Assembly (NCBI RefSeq): GCF_004795055.1
Contig: NZ_SSBJ01000057.1
Coordinates: 1 to 33,012, forward strand
Origin: Streptomyces sp. A1136
Lineage (GTDB): Bacteria > Actinomycetota > Actinomycetes > Streptomycetales > Streptomycetaceae
DNA length: 33,012 nt
Direction: 5' to 3'
Below are positions 14,860 through 22,751 of the stretch, one piece after another (position 1 is the first letter of the stretch; each line of letters starts with the position of its first letter). The notes beneath the pieces were generated by a model. That model saw nothing but the letters and a program-made list of their open reading frames with translations, did no database searches and was not told the origin of the DNA. Position numbers and translations under genes: made by a program.

Positions 14860-15912
14860 CTAGCCGCGCGGCACCACCGTGGCCAGCACCTTGGGCAGCG
14901 GGTACCAGTCCGCGGAGGCGATCGAGGCGTGGTGGCCGGCCATCAGCGCGAGACGGTCCAGCGCCTGGGTCTCGGTCGGATGGACACCGTCGATGGCCGG
15001 GGCCACGTTCTGGGCGTCGGTGGCGATCAGCAGGTAGTGGTTGCGGTCGTACCAACCGGTGTCGATCGAGCCTCCCGCGTACGCGCTCGCGTCCCCGTCG
15101 AAGACCACGAACCAGGGGCGCAGCGTGGCGTCGGCGTAACGGGCCCGCGGATCGCCCGCCTCGGCGCGGTGCACGGCGGGGAAGGCCGCCGCGCTGCCGA
15201 GCCTGCCCGAGGAGGCGAGGGAGCGCAGGTACGTGGCGTACTCCCGGTCGGTCCACAGGGTGTCCGCCGCGTTGCCCTCCTCCACCGTGCCGGGGATGAG
15301 CTCGACGAGGAACTTGCCGGCCATGGCGGCGCGACTCGGCCAGGCCCCGGCGCGGGCCGCGGTGTCCAGGTCGGGGTAGCCGGCGGCCAGCTGCCCGGGC
15401 CGGTAGACGGCGTCGCCGAGCTTGGAGGTGAGCAGGGCGTCGAGATCGGCGGGACCGCGCCCGAGGTTGGCTGCGAAGCCGTCCTTGAGCTCCAGCTTGA
15501 GCACGATCGGGCGGTGGCCGGGGTGCGCGTCGTGCCAGCTGCGGATGTCGGACAGGCACCCGGCGAGGTTCTGGTCGCGGGACTTGGTGCGCAGTTGGGC
15601 GGCGGTGGCGGCGTTCTCGCAGTTGCTGTTGTTGCCGAAGGGGTTGTCGTGCGAGACCCGCCAGGAACTGCCGAAGAAGTTCGTCCACACGTCGAGTTCG
15701 AGCATCGCGGCGCCGGAGTCCAGGGCGTCCGCGAAGTACGGGTACTTAGCCTTCTCGTAGGCGTTGTGGACGCCGACCCCGGTGGTTCCGGCGTAGGAGG
15801 GGCCGCCCTCGGCCCCGGCCGGGGCCGCCGCCCCCAGGGCGAGACCCAGTCCGAGCGCCGTCGCGACCAGACCGGCCAAGGCCCGGCCCCTCCACCTGTT
15901 GCGCAGTCTCAT
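14860..15912 (-). CDS. Secreted PI-PLC-like phosphodiesterase (Ca2+-dependent type)
   Basis: 350 residues from the ATG at 15912, with GAGGGGAG upstream. Signal peptide to about residue 35 (GLALGAAAPAGAEG). The TIM-barrel PI-PLC X-type active site is visible: GVHNAYEK (His49), LELDVW (Glu72, Asp74) and RVSHDNP (His88). This His/Glu/Asp/His set matches bacterial Ca2+-dependent phosphatidylinositol phospholipase C proteins. It should cleave phosphoinositides or similar phosphodiesters outside the cell. It is divergent from the trypsin-like protease gene, with 127 bp between start codons, and 53 bp upstream of the broken tsaD gene on the same strand. Confidence 0.85.
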   Translation of the reverse strand: MRLRNRWRGRALAGLVATALGLGLALGAAAPAGAEGGPSYAGTTGVGVHNAYEKAKYPYFADALDSGAAMLELDVWTNFFGSSWRVSHDNPFGNNSNCENAATAAQLRTKSRDQNLAGCLSDIRSWHDAHPGHRPIVLKLELKDGFAANLGRGPADLDALLTSKLGDAVYRPGQLAAGYPDLDTAARAGAWPSRAAMAGKFLVELIPGTVEEGNAADTLWTDREYATYLRSLASSGRLGSAAAFPAVHRAEAGDPRARYADATLRPWFVVFDGDASAYAGGSIDTGWYDRNHYLLIATDAQNVAPAIDGVHPTETQALDRLALMAGHHASIASADWYPLPKVLATVVPRG

Positions 15913-15987
15913 CTCTTCGGCTCCCCTCGGTCCACGGCCCTCAAGTCGCCTGGAGAGTAGGGGAGTTCGGTGACGTACGGAAGGACG

Positions 15988-16046
15988 CCGGATGTCGGGA
16001 GGGGGCGCGACCGTCCGATTGTGAGGACCGACACACCGGATGTCGG
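15988..16046. repeat. Duplicated 11-mer plus hairpin over the protease start codon
   Basis: CCGGATGTCGG occurs at 15988-15998 and 16036-16046 in the divergent promoter region. The second copy completes an inverted repeat, CCGACA (16028-16033) with TGTCGG (16041-16046), and the ATG at 16040-16042 lies at the loop-stem junction. Confidence 0.7.
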
Positions 16047-17086
16047 AACCTCTGCCGGCTCCCGACCGTCGGACGGGACGTCGGAGGATCGTCGGGGGCG
16101 GGGAGCGCCACATCGTGGGCAAGGTGAGGGACGGCGCGGTACGGGTCGGCGTGCTGCTCGGGATCTGCCTCGCCCTGGCCGCCGGCGGCGTCCTGGTGTG
16201 GGGGCAACTGCGCGCCGTCGCCTCCCACCGCGCGGACGGCGACCCCGCGCGGGGCAGCTACCTCCAAGACCCGGAACGCGCCGACCGCACCGCCGCCGAC
16301 GTCCTCGACGGGATCGCGTCCGAGGCGGAGGACCCGCCGACCGACGCCGCGGCCTTCGCGCGGACGGAGTCCGGCTCCGACGCGTCCGGATCACCGGCCC
16401 CGGTGCGGTGGGCGGACGGCGGCTGGCGGCCCTCCTCGCCGCTGCGGGCCCGGACGACCGCCTCCGAGCCCGCTATCGGCGCCCTGTTCTCGCCCGGCAA
16501 CGACTGGGACGCCGACCACCACTGCTCGGCGAGCGTGGTGCACTCGCCCGACGGCGACCTCATCGCCACCGCCGCGCACTGCGTGTACCAGGACGGCTTC
16601 CGCACCAACCTGGCCTTCGTCCCCGGCTACCGCGACGGCAAGGCGCCGTACGGCGTGTGGGTGCCCAGCCGCGTCGACGTGGACCCCCGCTGGACGCGGA
16701 GCGCGGACCCGGACCACGACGTCGCCTTCCTGCGGTTGCGCCGTCCCGGGCACCCGGGTGAGCGGCTGGAGGACGTCACCGGCGCGCTGACGATCCGCTT
16801 CCGCCCGCAACTTCCCCTGCCCGCCCGGCTGGTCGGCTACCCGAACGACACCGAGCAGCCGCTGGACTGCTACAACACCGCGCGCCCGGAAGGGCCCACG
16901 CAGCTACGGCTGGACTGCGCGGACGTACCCAACGGCACCAGCGGCGGCCCGGTGTTGACCGACGGCAGCACACTCATCGGGGTCATCGGCGGCCGTGACG
17001 GCGGCGGTGACGAGACGACCTCCTACAGCAGTTGGTTCGACGACTCCGTCCACGCCCTCTACACCCGGGCCACCGGCGGTCGCTGA
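16040..17086 (+). CDS. Membrane-anchored trypsin-like serine protease
   Basis: 348 residues. A basic N-terminus is followed by one transmembrane helix (about residues 34-55, VGVLLGICLALAAGGVLVW), so the protease domain faces outward on an uncleaved anchor. The catalytic triad is clear: His180 in TAAHC, Asp227 in DHDVAFL and Ser301 in NGTSGGP. Likely disulfides are Cys162-Cys181 and Cys277-Cys293. The fold resembles S1B/V8-like peptidases. The linker between helix and domain is rich in Ala, Asp and Arg. The ATG at 16040 has GAGGACC about 10 nt upstream, and this region can fold into a hairpin. It is divergent from the PI-PLC-like gene. Confidence 0.9.
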   Translation: MSEPLPAPDRRTGRRRIVGGGERHIVGKVRDGAVRVGVLLGICLALAAGGVLVWGQLRAVASHRADGDPARGSYLQDPERADRTAADVLDGIASEAEDPPTDAAAFARTESGSDASGSPAPVRWADGGWRPSSPLRARTTASEPAIGALFSPGNDWDADHHCSASVVHSPDGDLIATAAHCVYQDGFRTNLAFVPGYRDGKAPYGVWVPSRVDVDPRWTRSADPDHDVAFLRLRRPGHPGERLEDVTGALTIRFRPQLPLPARLVGYPNDTEQPLDCYNTARPEGPTQLRLDCADVPNGTSGGPVLTDGSTLIGVIGGRDGGGDETTSYSSWFDDSVHALYTRATGGR

Positions 17087-17176
17087 CCGCCGCGGTCGAC
17101 GCGGCCCGCGGACCGGGGGGTCCGGTGGAGCGGCGGCAGGCGGCTGGGTGGTTGTCCGTAGCGTCGTCGTCCATGC

Positions 17177-17290
17177 CGCAGAGTCTGCGACGGGGTGCGG
17201 CGCCGGAGCAGGGCCCGTCCAGGGGCGCCCGGAGGCGCGTCGGGGGCGGACGGGTACACGTGAGGGCGCCCGTGCGGCCGGCCGCACGGG
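17177..17290. other. Palindromes in the 400-bp gap between protease and cobL
   Basis: The gap 17087-17486 holds no gene I can support. It contains a 13-bp palindrome (17177-17189, CGCAGAGTCTGCG) and a 22-bp perfect palindrome at 17269-17290 built on CCCGTGCGGCC. A further 13-bp palindrome, GGCACCTGGTGCC, lies at 17395-17407. The 22-bp element is the best candidate for the protease terminator, though it has no loop. Confidence 0.5.
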
Positions 17291-17439
17291 GTCGGACGCG
17301 GCCGCCCGGCGGGGAGCCGCACCGGAGCCCGCGACCTGACACCGTGGGTGGGCCCGGGAGCGCGGCGATCGGACACCGGTGGGCGGCCCGGGACGGCACC
17401 TGGTGCCACCCTGCCCCCGGGAGCGGGCACACCGACCAG

Positions 17440-17445
17440 TAGGCT
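17440..17445 (+). promoter_or_regulatory. Candidate -10 element for the cobL-cobM-cobK operon
   Basis: TAGGCT fits the TANNNT -10 pattern of the main streptomycete sigma factor and would start a transcript about 35 nt before the cobL GTG. No convincing -35 is seen. No cobalamin riboswitch precedes this operon. Confidence 0.3.
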
Positions 17446-17486
17446 GCGGGTCCACCCGCTTCCCCCCGTCCCCGAGGTTCCGCGCA

Positions 17487-18788
17487 GTGAGCTCCGCAGC
17501 ACCCCCCGCACCCGTGACGGTCGTCGGCCTCGGCGCCGACGGCTGGGCCGGGCTCACCGCCGCCGCGCGCTCCGCGCTGGCCACCGCCGAGGTACTGATC
17601 GGCGGCCCCCGACAACTGGGCCTGCTGCCGGCCGGGGACTGCCCCGGCGAACGCGTCGCCTGGCCGAGCCCGCTGCGGCCGGCCGTCCCGAAGCTGATGG
17701 CCGAGCACGCCGGTCGCCGCATCGCCGTGCTGGCCAGCGGGGACCCCATGTTCTACGGCATCGGCCGCGCCCTCGCGGGGGAACTGGGCCCGCACGCCCT
17801 ACGGGTCCACCCGCACCCCTCCTCCGTGTCGTACGCCTGCGCCCGCCTGGGCTGGCCGGTGGAGGACACCGAAGTGATCACCGTCGTCGGCCGCCCGGTG
17901 GCCCGGATCGCCGCCGCGCTCCACGAGGGGCGACGGGTGCTGGTGCTCAGCGCCGGAGCGGCGTCCCCGGGCGAGATCGCCGCCCTCCTGCGGGAACGGG
18001 GCTTCGGGCCCAGCCGGATGCGGGTGCTGGAACAGCTCGGCTCCGAGGACGAGAACGCGTACGAGGGTCGTGCCGACGGCTGGGACCACGCGCCCGGCGA
18101 CCCCCTGAACGTGGTGGCCGTCGACTGCCGTCGCGACCCCCGGGCGGCCACGCCGCGGCTCGGCGCCACCCCCGGCCTGCCCGACGCCGCCTACGAACAC
18201 GACGGCCAGCTCACCAAGCGCCACGTCCGTGCCGCCACCCTGTGCGCGCTCGCCCCGGCCCCCGGCGAACTGCTGTGGGACATCGGCGGCGGCTCGGGTT
18301 CGATCGGCATCGAGTGGATGCGCACGCACCCCTCCTGCCGCGCCGTGACCGTGGAACGGGTCCCGGAGCGGGCCGAGCGGATCGCCCGCAACGCGGCGGC
18401 GCTCGGCGTGCCCGGCCTGCGGGTGGTCACCGGCGCCGCCCCGGCGGCGCTGATCGGACTGCCCACGCCCGACGCGGTGTTCATCGGCGGCGGCCTGACC
18501 GCGCCCGGCCTGCTGGACGCGGCCTGGGCGGCGCTGGCGCCCGGCGGCCGGCTGGTGGTCAACACGGTCACCCTGGAGTCGGAAGCCGTACTGACCGAAC
18601 GCTACCGTCGGCACGGCGGTGAACTGGTGAAGCTGGCCGTCGCGCACGCCGTGCCCGTCGGCGGCTTCACGGGCTGGCGGCAGGCGATGCCCGTCACCCA
18701 GTGGACCGTGATCAAGCCGTGGCCCGAGCCCGGATCACCGGAGCCGGCATCCCCCGCACCGGCGACAGAGACGAAGGACCAGACATGA
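17487..18788 (+). CDS. cobL: Precorrin-6Y C5,15-methyltransferase (decarboxylating), CbiE-CbiT fusion
   Basis: 433 residues from the GTG at 17487, which has GAGG about 10 nt upstream; the open frame extends further but without a better site. The N-terminal CbiE-like domain (about residues 8-205) starts VTVVGLGADGWAGL and has LASGDPMFYG. The C-terminal CbiT-like domain (about 230-415) has the SAM motif LWDIGGGSGSIGIEW and DAVFIGGGL. The fused enzyme methylates C5 and C15 and decarboxylates the acetate side chain, turning precorrin-6B into precorrin-8. It is first in an operon with cobM (ATGA overlap) and cobK. Confidence 0.95.
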   Translation: MSSAAPPAPVTVVGLGADGWAGLTAAARSALATAEVLIGGPRQLGLLPAGDCPGERVAWPSPLRPAVPKLMAEHAGRRIAVLASGDPMFYGIGRALAGELGPHALRVHPHPSSVSYACARLGWPVEDTEVITVVGRPVARIAAALHEGRRVLVLSAGAASPGEIAALLRERGFGPSRMRVLEQLGSEDENAYEGRADGWDHAPGDPLNVVAVDCRRDPRAATPRLGATPGLPDAAYEHDGQLTKRHVRAATLCALAPAPGELLWDIGGGSGSIGIEWMRTHPSCRAVTVERVPERAERIARNAAALGVPGLRVVTGAAPAALIGLPTPDAVFIGGGLTAPGLLDAAWAALAPGGRLVVNTVTLESEAVLTERYRRHGGELVKLAVAHAVPVGGFTGWRQAMPVTQWTVIKPWPEPGSPEPASPAPATETKDQT

Positions 18789-19534
18789 CCGTGTACTTCA
18801 TCGGAGCCGGCCCCGGCGCCGCCGACCTGATCACCGTGCGCGGTGCCCGGACCCTCGCGGCCGCCCCCGTCTGCCTGTACGCGGGCAGCCTGGTCCCGCC
18901 GGAACTGCTGGCCGAATGCCCTCCGGGCGCCCGCCTGGTGGACACCTCACGGCTCAACCTCGACGAGATCACCGCCGAGTTCGTCCGCGCCCACGCGGCC
19001 GGTCAGGACGTGGCGCGGCTGCACTCCGGCGACCCCTCCGTCTTCTCCGCCGTCGCCGAGCAGATGCGACGCCTGGACGCCGCCGGCATCCCCTACGAGG
19101 TCGTGCCCGGCGTACCGGCCTTCGCGGCGGCCGCGGCCGCGCTCAAGCGGGAACTCACCGTCCCGACCGTCGGCCAGACCGTGATCCTGACCCGGATCGC
19201 CCAGCAGGCCACACCGATGCCGCCCGGCGAGGACCTGGCCACGCTCGGCCGCAGCGGCGCGCTCCTCGTCCTGCACCTGGCCACCCGCTACGCGGAGCGG
19301 GTCGTCGCCGAACTGCTGCCGCACTACGGGGCCGACTGCCCGGCGGCGGTGGTCGCGATGGCCAGCCGCCCCGACGAGTTGATCCTGCGCGGCACGCTGG
19401 CCGACATCGCGGACCAGGTGAAGGCGGCGGGCCTGGTGCGTACGGCGGTGATCCTGGTCGGCCGCACCCTGGGCGCCGAGCAGTTCCGCGACAGCCACCT
19501 GTACTCCGCCGAACGCGACCGGCATGCCTGCTGA
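18785..19534 (+). CDS. cobM: Precorrin-4 C11-methyltransferase
   Basis: 249 residues, starting within the ATGA overlap with cobL. Typical tetrapyrrole methylase: VYFIGAGPGAADLITVRG at the N-terminus, LHSGDPSVFSA for the second glycine loop, and YEVVPGVPAF followed by LTVPTVGQTVILTR, which is characteristic of CobM/CbiF. It adds a methyl group at C11 of precorrin-4 to give precorrin-5, using SAM. Its last codons overlap cobK by 11 nt. CobF, the enzyme for the next step (precorrin-5 to precorrin-6A), is not in the window. Confidence 0.95.
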   Translation: MTVYFIGAGPGAADLITVRGARTLAAAPVCLYAGSLVPPELLAECPPGARLVDTSRLNLDEITAEFVRAHAAGQDVARLHSGDPSVFSAVAEQMRRLDAAGIPYEVVPGVPAFAAAAAALKRELTVPTVGQTVILTRIAQQATPMPPGEDLATLGRSGALLVLHLATRYAERVVAELLPHYGADCPAAVVAMASRPDELILRGTLADIADQVKAAGLVRTAVILVGRTLGAEQFRDSHLYSAERDRHAC

Positions 19535-20285
19535 GCCCTCCCCCGTACGGCACGTCCTGATCCTGGGCGGCACGACGGAGGCCCGCCGGCTCGCGGAAGC
19601 CCTGCAGCCGGCCCCCTACCGGGTGACGACCTCGCTGGCGGGCCGGGTCGGCGCGCCGGTGCTGCCGCCGGGCGAGACCCGGATCGGCGGCTTCGGCGGC
19701 GCCGCCGGGCTGGCCGACTGGATCACCGCGCAGGGCGTGACGCACCTGGTCGACGCCACCCACCCGTTCGCGGAGCGGATGAGCTTCAACGCCGCCGAGG
19801 CCGCGGCGCTGACGGGCGCCGCGCTGCTGGCACTGCGCCGGCCCGGCTGGACGGCGGCCCCCGGCGACGCCTGGACCTTCGCGGACTCCCTCCCCGAAGC
19901 CGCCGCGCTGCTGCCCGGGTCGGCCCGGCGGATCTTCCTGACGACCGGCCGGATGGGCCTGCGCCACTTCGCGCACCTCACCGAGCCCTGGTTCCTGGTG
20001 CGTTCGGTGGACGCCCCGGCGGCGCCGGCTCCCCCGCGCCTGGAAGTGCTCCTGGACCGGGGCCCGTTCCGCCTCGACGGGGAACGCGAACTGCTGGCCC
20101 GGCACCGGATCGACGTACTGGTGACCAAGGACAGCGGCGGCGACGCCACGGCGCCCAAGCTGACCGCCGCCCGCGAGGCGGGCATCCCGGTGCTCGTCGT
20201 ACGCCGACCGCCGGTGCCGACGGGCGTGCCCGAGGCCGCGTCGGTGGAGGCGACCCGGCGGTGGCTGTCGTCCCACCCGGCCTGA
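19524..20285 (+). CDS. cobK: Precorrin-6A reductase
   Basis: 253 residues, overlapping cobM by 11 nt. NADPH-binding N-terminus HVLILGGTTEARRLAEAL. DATHPFAERMSFNA at about residue 77 and VTKDSGG near 204 are strongly conserved in CobK/CbiJ. It reduces precorrin-6A to precorrin-6B, the substrate of CobL encoded two genes upstream. It is last in the operon; hairpins follow at 20359-20381 and 20527-20567. Confidence 0.94.
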   Translation: MPAEPSPVRHVLILGGTTEARRLAEALQPAPYRVTTSLAGRVGAPVLPPGETRIGGFGGAAGLADWITAQGVTHLVDATHPFAERMSFNAAEAAALTGAALLALRRPGWTAAPGDAWTFADSLPEAAALLPGSARRIFLTTGRMGLRHFAHLTEPWFLVRSVDAPAAPAPPRLEVLLDRGPFRLDGERELLARHRIDVLVTKDSGGDATAPKLTAAREAGIPVLVVRRPPVPTGVPEAASVEATRRWLSSHPA

Positions 20286-20358
20286 TCCTCGCCTGCGGCA
20301 GGGGTCCCGATACGGCATCCGCATACGCTTCCCGGACACTGTCGGCCGTGCGCGGCAA

Positions 20359-20381
20359 GGCCGTCGGGCGGCTCGACGGCC
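20359..20381 (+). terminator. Hairpin downstream of cobK
   Basis: GGCCGTCG and CGACGGCC arms (20359-20366, 20374-20381), 7-nt loop, about 75 bp past the cobK stop. The rest of the 304-bp gap 20286-20589 holds a 10-bp direct repeat (TCGTCGCGGG at 20386 and 20425) and the terminator at 20527; no gene is supported. Confidence 0.45.
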
Positions 20382-20526
20382 CTGATCGTCGCGGGTAGGG
20401 CGCGGGCTTTCGGCCTGTCGGCCCTCGTCGCGGGCGGGTACCTCGGTGTCGCGGCGGGGTGTCCCGGCGCCGGGCGGCGGCGCGGGCGCGGCGGGTGGGC
20501 GCCCCGGCCGGCTCCCGGAGCGTGAA

Positions 20527-20567
20527 GGCCCCGGGCGCGGCGACTCGCGGTCGACGCGCCCGGGGCC
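20527..20567. terminator. Strong hairpin terminator between cobK and cobIJ
   Basis: 13-bp perfect arms (20527-20539 and 20555-20567) and a 15-nt loop, 23 bp past the cobIJ stop. It should end the leftward cobG-cobH-cobIJ transcript and may also stop read-through from cobK. Confidence 0.75.
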
Positions 20568-20589
20568 CGACGGTCTCAGTGCCGGCCGG

Positions 20590-22107
20590 TCACGGGTAGC
20601 GGCGCGGGGTCCAGGTCACGCGGCTGCCGTCGGCCCGCTCCGTGACCTGGGTCTGCGAGGAGCCGATCAGCAGGATCGTCCGCATGTCCACTTCCTCCGG
20701 CGCCAGTTCGCCCAGGGTGACGATCCGGACGGACTGCTCCGGGCCGCCCACGTCCCGCGCGACGACCACCGGGGTCCCCGGTGCGCGCAGTTCGAGCAGC
20801 AGCTCGCGGGCCTGCGCCACCTGCCAGGTCCGGCTGCGCGAGCCCGGGTTGTACAGGGCGAGCACGAGATCGGCCTGCGCGGCGGACCGCAGCCGCTCCG
20901 CGATGACCTCCCACGGCTTGAGCCGGTCGGAGAGGGAGATCGTGGCGTAGTCGTGGCCCAGCGGGGCCCCCGCCGCCGCGGCGGCCGCGTTGGCCGCGGT
21001 CACCCCCGGCAGGACCCGTACGGGCACGTCCTTGTACTGCGCCTGACCCGCGACCTCCAGGACGGCGGTGGCCATGGCGAAGACCCCGGGGTCGCCGCCG
21101 GAGACCACGACCACCCGCTTGCCGCGCCGGGCGAGGTCGAGGGCGAACTCGGCGCGCTCGGACTCCACCTTGTTGTCGGAGCCGTGCCGGACCTGGCCCG
21201 GCTTCACCGGCACCCGGTCCAGGTACGTCGTGTACCCGACGAGCACCTCGGCGTCCGCGAGCGCCCGCCGCGTCTCGGGGGTCAGCCAGAGCGGCCCGGC
21301 GGGCCCGGTGCCGACGACCACGACCTCGCCCGGCCCCGACGGCACGCTGCCCGGGTTGCCGACGCGGCTGGGCACGACGGCGACGGCGAAGTACGGGACG
21401 CTGTCCGGGTCGGTGTCGGCGAGGACACCGGTCCGCTCCCCCGCCATGGTGGCGCGCTCGACGTAACGCGCCTCGGCGAGCCTGCCGCTGCTCTCCATGG
21501 CCCGCCGCACGGCGGGGAAGGTGCGGCCGAGCTTCATCACGACCGCCGAGTCGGTTGCGGCGAGCCTGGCCGTCAACTCCTCCTCGGGCAGGGTGCCGGG
21601 CAGGATGGTGAGTACCTCCTCGCCCTCCACCAGCGGGGTGCCCAGGCGCGCGGCGGCGGCGCTCACCGACGTCACCCCGGGGATCACCTCGGCCTCGTAG
21701 CGGTCGGCGAGCCGCTTGTGCATGTGCATGTAGGAGCCGTAGAAGAGCGGGTCCCCCTCCGCGAGGACGGCGACCGTCCTGCCGGCGTCGAGGTGCGCGG
21801 CGAGGCGGGCCGCGGAGGCCTCGTAGAACTCCTCCATGGCGCCCTGGTAGCCGCCGGGGTGGTCGGTGGTCTCGGTGGTGACCGGGTAGACCAGCGGTTC
21901 CTCGACGTGGTCGGCGCGCAGGTGCTTCGCGGCGATCGAGCGGGCGATGGAACGGCCGTGGCGCGCGGAGTGGTACGCGACGACATCGGCCTGCGCGATC
22001 ACCTCGACCGCGCGCAGGGTCATCAGGGACGGGTCGCCGGGCCCGAGCCCCACCCCGTAGAGCCGGCCCTTGGCGGTGGTGGCGTCGGTCGCCTCGGTGG
22101 TGCTCAT
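20590..22107 (-). CDS. cobIJ: Fused precorrin-2 C20-methyltransferase / precorrin-3B C17-methyltransferase
   Basis: 505 residues carrying two tetrapyrrole methylase domains. The CobI part (about residues 14-245) has GRLYGVGLGPGDPSLMTLRA, LAEGDPLFYGSYMHM and VIPGVTSVSAAA. The CobJ part (about 260-500) has EVVVVGTGPAGPLWLTP, VVVSGGDPGVFAMA and DLVLALYNPGSRSR. CobI makes precorrin-3A; CobJ methylates C17 and contracts the ring to give precorrin-4. The intermediate step is done by CobG from the same operon. The CobI-CobJ fusion is usual in actinomycetes. The start overlaps the cobH stop as ATGA. Confidence 0.95.
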   Translation of the reverse strand: MSTTEATDATTAKGRLYGVGLGPGDPSLMTLRAVEVIAQADVVAYHSARHGRSIARSIAAKHLRADHVEEPLVYPVTTETTDHPGGYQGAMEEFYEASAARLAAHLDAGRTVAVLAEGDPLFYGSYMHMHKRLADRYEAEVIPGVTSVSAAAARLGTPLVEGEEVLTILPGTLPEEELTARLAATDSAVVMKLGRTFPAVRRAMESSGRLAEARYVERATMAGERTGVLADTDPDSVPYFAVAVVPSRVGNPGSVPSGPGEVVVVGTGPAGPLWLTPETRRALADAEVLVGYTTYLDRVPVKPGQVRHGSDNKVESERAEFALDLARRGKRVVVVSGGDPGVFAMATAVLEVAGQAQYKDVPVRVLPGVTAANAAAAAAGAPLGHDYATISLSDRLKPWEVIAERLRSAAQADLVLALYNPGSRSRTWQVAQARELLLELRAPGTPVVVARDVGGPEQSVRIVTLGELAPEEVDMRTILLIGSSQTQVTERADGSRVTWTPRRYP

Positions 22108-22751
22108 TCTTCCTCGCTCGCGATCGCGTTGACGGCGGCGGCGGCGATGGCGCTGCCACCGCGCCGGCCGCGCACGATCAGGTGGTCCAGCCCGGAGGGG
22201 TGTGCGGCCAGCGCGTCCTTGGACTCGGCGGCGCCGATGAAGCCCACCGGTACGCCGATCACGGCGGCGGGGCGCGGCGCGCCCTCCTCGATCATCTCCA
22301 GCAGCCGGAACAGCGCGGTCGGCGCGTTGCCGACGGCGATCACCGAGCCCTCCAACAGTCCCCGGTCGCGCCAGACTTCCAGTGCGGCGGCGCTGCGGGT
22401 GGTGCCCATCTTCGCGGCGAGCGCCGGGACGGCCGGGTCGGAGAGGGTGCAGACGACCTCGTTGCCGGCGGGCAGCCGCTTGCGGGTGACCCCGCTCGCC
22501 ACCATCTGTACGTCACACAGGATCGGGGCGCCGGCGTTCAGGGCCGCCCGGGCCCGCAGCACGACGTCGGGCGTGTAGCCCAGGTCCTGGGGCAGGTCGG
22601 TCATCCCGCAGGCGTGGATCATGCGCACCGCGACCTGGGCGACCGAGGCGGGCAGCCCGGAGAGGTCCGCCTCGGCGCGGATCGTGGCAAAGGACTGGCG
22701 GTAGATGGCCGCGCCGTCCTTCTCGTACTCGAACACTGTGTACTCGCTCAT
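22104..22751 (-). CDS. cobH: Precorrin-8X methylmutase
   Basis: 215 residues. Moves the C11 methyl group of precorrin-8 to C12, giving hydrogenobyrinic acid. The catalytic His is in VAVRMIHACGM (His46). LCDVQMVASGVTRKRL and the C-terminal VGFIGAAESKDAL with VRGRRGGSAIAAAAVNA are family hallmarks. Both ends overlap neighbours by ATGA (cobG upstream, cobIJ downstream), so the three genes should be translated together. The start ATG at 22751 has only AAGAA nearby, consistent with coupling rather than independent initiation. Confidence 0.95.
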   Translation of the reverse strand: MSEYTVFEYEKDGAAIYRQSFATIRAEADLSGLPASVAQVAVRMIHACGMTDLPQDLGYTPDVVLRARAALNAGAPILCDVQMVASGVTRKRLPAGNEVVCTLSDPAVPALAAKMGTTRSAAALEVWRDRGLLEGSVIAVGNAPTALFRLLEMIEEGAPRPAAVIGVPVGFIGAAESKDALAAHPSGLDHLIVRGRRGGSAIAAAAVNAIASEEE

